This document shows positions 6,026 through 11,317 of a stretch of DNA of 11,317 bases, in pieces. The position numbers and the translations under genes are program-made. The notes beneath the pieces were generated by a model. It had not been told where the DNA came from, ran no database searches, and saw only the letters and a list, made by a program, of their open reading frames with translations. Numbering within the stretch: position 1 is the first letter of the stretch; each line of letters starts with the position of its first letter. Origin of the DNA: Sulfurimonadaceae bacterium (GTDB lineage: Bacteria; Campylobacterota; Campylobacteria; Campylobacterales; Sulfurimonadaceae); assembly GCA_026193155.1 (NCBI GenBank), contig JAPHSI010000057.1:1-11317 (forward strand), in the 5' to 3' direction.

Positions 6026-7837
6026 ATCATCAAAATATATAAAATATATCTAATTAGTGTTGGTGTTATTATCTTGTTTTTGTATGGTTCTTGGAAATAT
6101 GTTGGTTTAGTTAACATTAAAAAGCAAGAACTTGAAAGTAAAAGTTATAGAATGGAAGCTTTTTCTATGCAAAAGAAAGTCTCAGAGATGATACATTCAA
6201 AACAAAAAGCTACCGTCGCTATGGCTATAGCGTTGTCTGGGGATAGAGCTCTTGCAAAAAATATAAAAGATAAAAAAGTATCTCATCAGTATTATAGAGA
6301 TTTAAGTAGGGCTTTTAGGGAGAATACATTATATAAAAACATATGGATTCAGATAATAGATAAAGATTTAAATTCAATTTATAGAAGTTGGACAGATAGA
6401 AGAGGGGATAGTCTCAAAAGTATAAGAAATGATGTTGAAAATGTTATAAAAACAAAAAAAATAAACTATTTTATCAGCATATGTAAATATGACTTATCTA
6501 TCAAAGCAATTGTTCCTATATTGGACAAGGAAGAAGTAGTAGGTGCTTTAGAAGTGATATCGCATTTTAATTCCATTTCAAAACAGATGAATAAGTTTGG
6601 TGTAGATTCAATAGTAGTTTTAGATAAAAAATATAAAAGTAAGGTGTTATATCCATACACAAATATTTTTGTTGATGATTATTATGTAGCAAATTTTGAT
6701 GCACCGCTTTATTTACAAAAACATTTAAAAGGTAAGAACATAAAGCAGTATATGGACAAAGATTATATCATCCATAATGACAGTTTGCTAACTTCATATA
6801 ATTTAAAATCGATTGACGGTGAGCTTATTGGTTATTTTATAATGTCTAAAAATATAAAAAGTATTTCAAAAACTGATTTGGAATATTTTGTATTCAAATG
6901 GATTGCTCTAGGACTTATTGGAATTATGATAGTCGCAGGTATTACAAATATCATATTATTTTACTTGATGAGAAAGCAAAAGGTTTATTATAAAAATATT
7001 ATTGATTCCTCAAAAAATATAATGATGGTCAATGATGGAAAACAAATAATAGACGCAAGTAAGATGTTTTTTACCTATTTTAATAAATATAACTCCATAG
7101 AAGAGTTTAAATTAGAACATGAGTGTATATGCGACTTCTTTGTGGAAGAGGATGAGTACCTTGGTCAAAGTATAGATGGTTTGTATTGGATTAATTACAT
7201 TATTAAAAACAATAATCAAACGAATAAAGTAAAGCTAAAGTATGAAAATAATGTTTACTATTTTTCACTAAATGCAGTATTGATTTCAAAAGAAGATAAT
7301 TACTACAGTGTCGTACTCTCTGACATTACAAATGAAGAAACTTATAGGCATGAGCTAGAAGAGATAACTATTACAGACAGTCTGACTGGAATAGGAAATC
7401 GTAGACACTTTCACAATAAAATAAATGATGAGATATATAATTGTATTAGATATAAGCATCCTCTATCATTAATTATGCTTGATATAGATTATTTTAAACA
7501 TATAAATGATGAGTATGGACATATTATAGGTGATGAAGTTCTTATGGAGTATACGAAGTTTATATCTTCTCACTTAAGAGAAAGTGATGTCTTTTGCAGG
7601 ATTGGCGGTGAAGAGTTTATAATTTTATTGCCATATACTAAAAAGAAAGATGCAGAAAAAATAGCAGAAAAATTAAGAGTTAATGTAGAAGAATATAAAA
7701 AAGTTGTTCCGATAACCATAAGTTTTGGAGTTAGTCAGTATATAGAAAATGAAGATGTTAACAGTATATTAAAAAGAGTTGACGATGCTTTATATGAAGC
7801 AAAAAACAGTGGTAGAAATAGGGTTTCTGTTAAATGA
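6026..7837 (+). CDS. Membrane dCache-PAS diguanylate cyclase (start uncertain; canonical alternative TTG 6074)
   Basis: Numbering here is from TTG6074 (587 residues). An N-terminal membrane helix (YLISVGVIILFLYGSW) begins before that TTG, so the true start is likely ATC6026/6029, adding 16 or 15 residues. Periplasmic residues about 20-270 look like a double-Cache sensor, with IYRSW (102-106) and GALEVISHFNSIS (157-169). A second helix lies at about 275-299. A PAS domain with ECICD (350-354) spans about 307-420, and a GGDEF domain about 428-587. GGEEF (511-515) and inhibitory RESD (502-505), spaced by five residues, indicate an active, product-inhibited c-di-GMP synthase. The signal is probably a small extracellular molecule bound by the Cache module. 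The stop codon overlaps the bioF start by 4 nt. The membrane helix and the strong site at 6012-6022 argue against TTG6074, which has no Shine-Dalgarno. Confidence 0.88.
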   Translation: MIKIYKIYLISVGVIILFLYGSWKYVGLVNIKKQELESKSYRMEAFSMQKKVSEMIHSKQKATVAMAIALSGDRALAKNIKDKKVSHQYYRDLSRAFRENTLYKNIWIQIIDKDLNSIYRSWTDRRGDSLKSIRNDVENVIKTKKINYFISICKYDLSIKAIVPILDKEEVVGALEVISHFNSISKQMNKFGVDSIVVLDKKYKSKVLYPYTNIFVDDYYVANFDAPLYLQKHLKGKNIKQYMDKDYIIHNDSLLTSYNLKSIDGELIGYFIMSKNIKSISKTDLEYFVFKWIALGLIGIMIVAGITNIILFYLMRKQKVYYKNIIDSSKNIMMVNDGKQIIDASKMFFTYFNKYNSIEEFKLEHECICDFFVEEDEYLGQSIDGLYWINYIIKNNNQTNKVKLKYENNVYYFSLNAVLISKEDNYYSVVLSDITNEETYRHELEEITITDSLTGIGNRRHFHNKINDEIYNCIRYKHPLSLIMLDIDYFKHINDEYGHIIGDEVLMEYTKFISSHLRESDVFCRIGGEEFIILLPYTKKKDAEKIAEKLRVNVEEYKKVVPITISFGVSQYIENEDVNSILKRVDDALYEAKNSGRNRVSVK

Positions 7838-8931
7838 TGTATTATGAAAAAGAGTTAAAAGCACTTAAAAAATCAGGCAGATATAGAGAGAGAAAGGTCG
7901 TAGATAACGCCTTGAAGGACTTTGCATCTAATGACTACTTAGGGCTTGCCCATAATAAAGAGTTGCATAAAGTTACAGCAGATGAGTTGGAAAAACTTCC
8001 CAGTCATTCTGCTAAAGCATCTCTACTTGTAAACGGCTATCATCAGATACATAAAGATTTTGAAGATGCTTTATGTGAAGCAAACAACTTTGAAAATGCG
8101 GTAGTAGTGGGAAGCGGTTTTAATGCAAATGTCGCAATGGTAGAAGCACTTTGCCGTAAGGGTGATATGCTTTTTATGGATGAACTATACCATGCATCTG
8201 GAGTACTTGCAACCCAGCTTGAGCATGTAAATGTTGTCTTTTTTAAACATAATGACATGGATGACTTAAAGAGGCTTTTAAAAGAACACTCTGATGTAAA
8301 AAGAAAGATAATAGCGGTCGAGGGCATCTACTCTATGGATGGTGATTTGTGTGATAAAGAGGTCTTTGAGATAGCAGATGCACAAGATGCTATTTTGATA
8401 GTGGATGAAGCACATAGTAGCGGAGTTGTAGGCTCTAGACTTATGGGTGTGTTTGATTTGTACGAAATCACTCCAAAACCAAACCATATAAAGATGGGTA
8501 CACTAGGCAAAGCATATGGAGGTTTTGGTGCATATATACTTGCATCTACGCATATAGTTGAGTATTTGATAAACCGTGCCAAACCTATAATATATGCAAC
8601 TGCTCTATCTTTGTATGACACACTATTGGCTCATAAATCTTTAGAGTATATTATTGAGCACAGAGAAGAGTTACTTGGTGAGATAAACCTAAGGAAGATG
8701 ATAATCCAGAGAGAACTCGGCATCTCTGTAGATGGTTTGATAGTGCCTGTAATTATAGGTGATAATAAAAAGGTTATGGATATAAAAGCACAGTTAGAAA
8801 AAGAGGGTTACTCAATAGGAGCTATCCGTCAGCCGACAGTTCCAAGTGCAATAATACGTCTTATAGCCAGACTTGGCGAGAGTGAAGTAGACTTAATCTC
8901 CTTATGTAAAAAATTGGCTAAAATTATCTAA
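7834..8931 (+). CDS. bioF: 8-amino-7-oxononanoate synthase-like PLP enzyme (BioF)
   Basis: The 365-residue protein is an alpha-oxoamine synthase of the fold I PLP group. ASNDYLGLA (31-39), GSGFNAN (93-99), YHASGV (119-124), VDEAHSSGVVG (190-200; Asp191 contacts the PLP pyridine nitrogen) and GTLGKAYGGFGAY (222-234; Lys226 forms the PLP Schiff base) are all present. BioF condenses pimeloyl-ACP or pimeloyl-CoA with L-alanine to 8-amino-7-oxononanoate, the first step of biotin ring assembly. The length is about 20 residues below E. coli BioF. Related enzymes (Kbl, HemA, serine palmitoyltransferase) share these motifs; BioF is preferred by length and family resemblance, but no other bio gene is in the window to confirm it. 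ATG7834 overlaps the cyclase stop as ATGA, so translation is probably coupled. A terminator follows. Confidence 0.82.
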   Translation: MMYYEKELKALKKSGRYRERKVVDNALKDFASNDYLGLAHNKELHKVTADELEKLPSHSAKASLLVNGYHQIHKDFEDALCEANNFENAVVVGSGFNANVAMVEALCRKGDMLFMDELYHASGVLATQLEHVNVVFFKHNDMDDLKRLLKEHSDVKRKIIAVEGIYSMDGDLCDKEVFEIADAQDAILIVDEAHSSGVVGSRLMGVFDLYEITPKPNHIKMGTLGKAYGGFGAYILASTHIVEYLINRAKPIIYATALSLYDTLLAHKSLEYIIEHREELLGEINLRKMIIQRELGISVDGLIVPVIIGDNKKVMDIKAQLEKEGYSIGAIRQPTVPSAIIRLIARLGESEVDLISLCKKLAKII

Positions 8932-8946
8932 AATTTATGGCAGATT

Positions 8947-8977
8947 GCAATATTTTTAAAAAGATATTGTTTTTTTT
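8947..8977 (+). terminator. AT-rich intrinsic terminator after bioF
   Basis: CAATATTTTT at 8948-8957 pairs with AAAAAGATATTG up to 8969 (one T-G wobble), leaving a loop of about four bases, and eight T follow at 8970-8977. The stem is weak because it is almost all A-T, but the shape and the U tract are typical. It lies 16 nt after the bioF stop and separates the cyclase-bioF unit from the methyltransferase genes. Confidence 0.6.
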
Positions 8978-9011
8978 AATAAGCTTATAAAAAAAGACAG
9001 GATGATTTGGT

Positions 9012-10031
9012 TTGTATAAAATTTCACAACGCAGATACTTAGGAAACAAAAACTCTATTTTGCCATTTATTGATGAGATAATCAAAAAAGAAGTAGGTAA
9101 GTTTGACTCTTTATGCGACATCTTTTCAGGTACGGGAGTTGTGGGTGAATACTTCAACGCCAAAGATAAAAAAATCATCTCAAACGACCTGCTTTACCAA
9201 AACTTCGTCTCACTGAATGCTTTTTTAAATGATGAAGAATACGATGAGCAAAAAGTAAAAAACTATATAGAAAAGTTTAATGCATCAAGCCCTACAAGAG
9301 CTAACTACTTTTCCAAAAACTTTGGCGGGCGTTACTTTTCGGATGAGGTTGCTAAAAAGATAGGCTTTATCCGTGAAGAGATAAAAAAGCTGTATATATC
9401 AGATGCAATAAACTTAAAAGAAAAACACATACTCTTAACCTCACTAAACTATGCAATAGACCGCATCGCAAATACTGTGGGGCACTACGATGCGTACATA
9501 AAAAAAGAGATAAGAGAGCAAAATTTCGAGATGAAGATGCTCTACATAGATAATGCAAAAAATGCCAATAATGAAGTACACAACGCAGATGCAAATATGC
9601 TGATACGCGACATAGAGTGTGACGTGCTTTATATGGACCCGCCATATAATTCACGACAATACTGCGATGCTTACCATCTGCTTGAAAATCTGACTAAATG
9701 GGAAAAGCCAAAAGTGTTTGGAGTAGCGAAAAAGTTTGACAGAACAAAAATAAAAAGTAACTACTCACTAAAGAGTGCCGCGGAGAGTTTTGACGACTTG
9801 GTCGTAAATGCAAAATGTAAATATATGCTGCTCTCATACAACAACATGGCTAAACGCGGAAACGACAGAAGCAACGCAAAAATAAGCGATGAAGATATTA
9901 TAAAAAGCCTTTCAAAACGCGGTGAAGTTAAGATTTTTGAAAAAGACTATAAAGCTTTTACTACTGGTAAGAGTGAACATGCTGATAATAAAGAGCGGGT
10001 GTTTTTTAGTAAGGTAGAAAAAGTCGCTTAA
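9012..10031 (+). CDS. D12-class DNA adenine-N6 methyltransferase
   Basis: The 339-residue protein transfers a methyl group from S-adenosylmethionine to adenine in DNA. The D12 (alpha) motif order is visible: RYLGNKNSIL (8-17, motif X), DIFSGTGVVGEYF (36-48, motif I, SAM binding) and the catalytic DPPYNSRQY (209-217, motif IV). DPPYNSRQYxxxYHxLEN resembles the subgroup that includes the FokI methyltransferase, but specificity cannot be read from the sequence. TTG9012 is the only start codon near the front: the in-frame stop TGA is at 9003-9005, and AGGA (8999-9002) lies 9 nt before the TTG. By eye the 3' half contains more G and C than its neighbours, a weak hint of transfer. The next gene is a cytosine methyltransferase; together they could be the two modification enzymes of one asymmetric restriction-modification system, or this one could be solitary. 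Confidence 0.87.
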   Translation: MYKISQRRYLGNKNSILPFIDEIIKKEVGKFDSLCDIFSGTGVVGEYFNAKDKKIISNDLLYQNFVSLNAFLNDEEYDEQKVKNYIEKFNASSPTRANYFSKNFGGRYFSDEVAKKIGFIREEIKKLYISDAINLKEKHILLTSLNYAIDRIANTVGHYDAYIKKEIREQNFEMKMLYIDNAKNANNEVHNADANMLIRDIECDVLYMDPPYNSRQYCDAYHLLENLTKWEKPKVFGVAKKFDRTKIKSNYSLKSAAESFDDLVVNAKCKYMLLSYNNMAKRGNDRSNAKISDEDIIKSLSKRGEVKIFEKDYKAFTTGKSEHADNKERVFFSKVEKVA

Positions 10032-10074
10032 CATTATGCTTAATTATTTTTAGATAAAATATGTATTAAAAAAG

Positions 10075-10091
10075 TATGTCAATTTGTCATA
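10075..10091 (+). promoter_or_regulatory. 17-bp quasi-palindrome, candidate operator of the m5C methyltransferase
   Basis: TATGTCAATTTGTCATA has arms TATG-CAA and TTG-CATA that match exactly apart from the central base and one T in each arm. It lies about 25 nt before the leader hairpin. A possible -10 box, TATAGT, is at 10098-10103, so the palindrome would cover its -35 region; another -10-like sequence, TAAAAT, is at 10055-10060. Dyad operators for control proteins or autoregulating methyltransferases are common in front of such genes. Confidence 0.35.
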
Positions 10092-10110
10092 TTTTTTTAT
10101 AGTTATTTAT

Positions 10111-10168
10111 ATTTGGTGCTATAGTCTTTTATAAGTTATAAAAGGAGGCTATTTTGAAAGCACCAAAT
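10111..10168 (+). promoter_or_regulatory. Leader hairpin enclosing the ribosome site and start of the m5C methyltransferase
   Basis: ATTTGGTGCT (10111-10120) is the exact reverse complement of AGCACCAAAT (10159-10168). Inside it, ATAG (10121-10124) pairs with CTAT (10149-10152), and CTTTTAT (10126-10132) pairs with ATAAAAG (10138-10144) around a 5-nt loop. The Shine-Dalgarno AAAGGAGG (10141-10148) is half paired, its remaining bases lie in a bulge, and the TTG start at 10154 falls in the 6-nt bulge between the outer stems. The folded mRNA should hinder ribosome entry, suggesting translational control by protein, temperature or upstream events. Confidence 0.6.
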
Positions 10169-11317
10169 TTGTTTAATATTTGTCAAAAGGTACAAGAAGA
10201 ACAATTTATGAATATGCAGATATCAAAATATAAGAGTATTAGAACTGTAGAACTTTTCGCTGGTGTTGGTGGATTTCGTATAGGTCTAGAAAATGTTAAG
10301 CATAAAAAATCAAACTTCGAAGTAGTGTGGAGCAACCAGTGGGAACCATCTACTAAAATTCAACATGCCTCTCAAATTTATGAAAAACAGTTCGGTTATG
10401 CAAACCATTCAAATGAAAATATATCAGAGGTAGAAGTAAAGGATATACCTGACCATGACTTACTTGTTGGTGGTTTTCCATGTCAAGATTATTCAGTTGC
10501 AAGTACACTTAAAAATTCACATGGAATAGTGGGGAAAAAAGGTGTTTTATGGTGGGAAATTTATAGAATTTTAGAAGAAAAAAAAGAAAAAGCACCTAAA
10601 TATTTATTACTTGAAAATGTTGATAGACTCTTAAAGTCTCCTGCTAATCAAAGGGGTAGAGATTTTGCAATTATACTTTCATCACTAAATAATCTTGGAT
10701 ATGCTGTAGAGTGGAGAGTCATAAATGCTAGTGATTATGGTATGCCACAAAGAAGACGAAGAGTTTTTATATTTGCAACTAAGAAAGACACATCTTTTTA
10801 CAATAATTTGAAAAAAAATTCTAACATTGATAATATTTCTAAAATTGGAATATTCGCTAAAACTTTTCCAATAAAATGCATAGAAGATAAAAATATTTTA
10901 ACAGATAAATTGAGTAACAATTTAGTAGATATAACAAATAACTTTAATAGAATAACACCAAAACAAAATGCTTTTTTAGATGCAGGATATATGATTGATG
11001 GTGTATATTTTACATCAAAAGTAGAAGTTGACTATGATGGACAATATACGGTTTTAGGTGATTTATTACAAGATGAAAATACAGTACCAAAAGAGTTTTA
11101 TATTAGTGATGAAGAATTAGATAGATGGAAATATCAAAAAGGTTCTAAGTCTATAGAGCGTATTAATAAAACTACAGGGCATAAATATACATATTCTGAA
11201 GGTAGTATGGGTTTTCCTGATTGTTTAACTAAACCGGCTCGCACAATAATAACTGGTGAAGGTGGAGCAAGTGCTTCTAGATTTAAACATGTGGTATGTG
11301 TTAATGGAAAACATAGA
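10154..11317 (+). CDS. DNA cytosine-5 methyltransferase, 3' end outside window
   Basis: An open frame of 388 codons runs to the window edge. It shows the m5C methyltransferase motifs in order: TVELFAGVGGFRIGL (31-45, motif I), GGFPCQDYS (106-114, motif IV, catalytic Cys110), ENV (154-156, motif VI), QRRRRVF (199-205, motif VIII), then a long variable region about 210-355 containing the target recognition domain, and KPARTIITGEGG (360-371, motif IX). Motif X and the stop lie outside. The enzyme flips out cytosine, forms a covalent Cys110 adduct and methylates C5 using SAM. The recognition sequence cannot be deduced. TTG10154 is chosen because AAAGGAGG lies 5 nt upstream; ATG10208 (residue 19) is a weaker alternative lacking such a site. 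A cognate endonuclease would be expected beyond the right edge if this is a type II system. Confidence 0.92.
   Translation, partial: MKAPNLFNICQKVQEEQFMNMQISKYKSIRTVELFAGVGGFRIGLENVKHKKSNFEVVWSNQWEPSTKIQHASQIYEKQFGYANHSNENISEVEVKDIPDHDLLVGGFPCQDYSVASTLKNSHGIVGKKGVLWWEIYRILEEKKEKAPKYLLLENVDRLLKSPANQRGRDFAIILSSLNNLGYAVEWRVINASDYGMPQRRRRVFIFATKKDTSFYNNLKKNSNIDNISKIGIFAKTFPIKCIEDKNILTDKLSNNLVDITNNFNRITPKQNAFLDAGYMIDGVYFTSKVEVDYDGQYTVLGDLLQDENTVPKEFYISDEELDRWKYQKGSKSIERINKTTGHKYTYSEGSMGFPDCLTKPARTIITGEGGASASRFKHVVCVNGKHR

Noticed and set aside
8979..8988. Palindrome ATAAGCTTAT between the terminator and the D12 gene as an operator
   Set aside because: A 10-bp mostly A/T palindrome is expected by chance in this composition, and no second copy was seen.
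9002..9019. Five-codon leader peptide (ATG ATT TGG TTT GTA TAA) over the D12 methyltransferase start
   Set aside because: Its ATG overlaps the AGGA that serves TTG9012 and has no ribosome site of its own, and no attenuator structure is visible.
8043..9654. Minus-strand frames opposite bioF and the D12 methyltransferase
   Set aside because: They overlap clearly conserved genes, and their serine-, cysteine- or leucine-rich translations are what antisense reading of AT-rich genes produces.
10055..10060. TAAAAT as the sole promoter of the m5C methyltransferase
   Set aside because: It is a weak match without a spaced -35 box, and TATAGT at 10098-10103 is as likely; neither is strong enough for its own feature.
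1..11317. CRISPR array, tRNA/rRNA genes, insertion sequences or prophage genes
   Set aside because: No regularly spaced repeats, cloverleaf sequence, transposase or integrase motifs, or terminal inverted repeats were found on either strand.

Overview
The window is strongly AT-rich. Its protein families point to a Campylobacterota (epsilonproteobacterial) genome, most likely Sulfurimonas or a close relative. The clues are an NMT1/THI5-like domain beginning LQLKWLHQFQFAGYYAA fused to SBP_bac_3 and GGDEF, a dCache-like diguanylate cyclase with an RSW motif and a FNSIS ending, an epsilon-type Maf, and a PAS domain carrying ECICD. This placement is recognition from memory, not a database result.

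Layout. Positions 1-2567 (minus) hold most of a FIST-PAS-PAS-histidine kinase whose 3' end lies outside the window. Divergent from it, 2685-3041 (plus) encodes a small SEC-C/YchJ-like zinc-motif protein that overlaps by 13 nt a Maf-type nucleotide pyrophosphatase (3029-3574). Convergent with maf, and sharing 4 nt with it, is one sensory diguanylate cyclase gene (3571-5888, minus). It is split into two reading frames by a one-base frameshift at a run of eight A residues (plus-strand T run 5337-5344). A divergent intergenic region leads to a second diguanylate cyclase (about 6026-7837, plus). That gene has a strong Shine-Dalgarno sequence but no ATG, GTG or TTG at the expected place. Its stop overlaps the start of a BioF-like PLP enzyme (7834-8931), which is followed by an AT-rich intrinsic terminator. 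The right end holds two DNA methyltransferase genes: a D12-class adenine methyltransferase (9012-10031) and a cytosine-5 methyltransferase (10154 to the window edge). Both start at TTG, and the second has a leader able to fold over its ribosome binding site.

How the genes relate. The left and middle parts are signal transduction: one two-component kinase and two c-di-GMP synthases, each cyclase with GGEEF and an RxxD inhibitory site. The kinase and the second cyclase share a recognisably related PAS domain. SEC-C protein, Maf and BioF are housekeeping genes between them. The right end looks like the edge of a restriction-modification locus, since an m6A and an m5C methyltransferase lie next to each other, but no nuclease is visible in the window.

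The most unusual items are the homopolymer frameshift in the periplasmic-binding GGDEF gene, the apparent non-canonical start of the second cyclase, and the hairpin plus upstream quasi-palindrome in front of the cytosine methyltransferase. No RNA genes, CRISPR arrays or insertion sequences were seen, and no gene-free gap exceeds about 150 nt.
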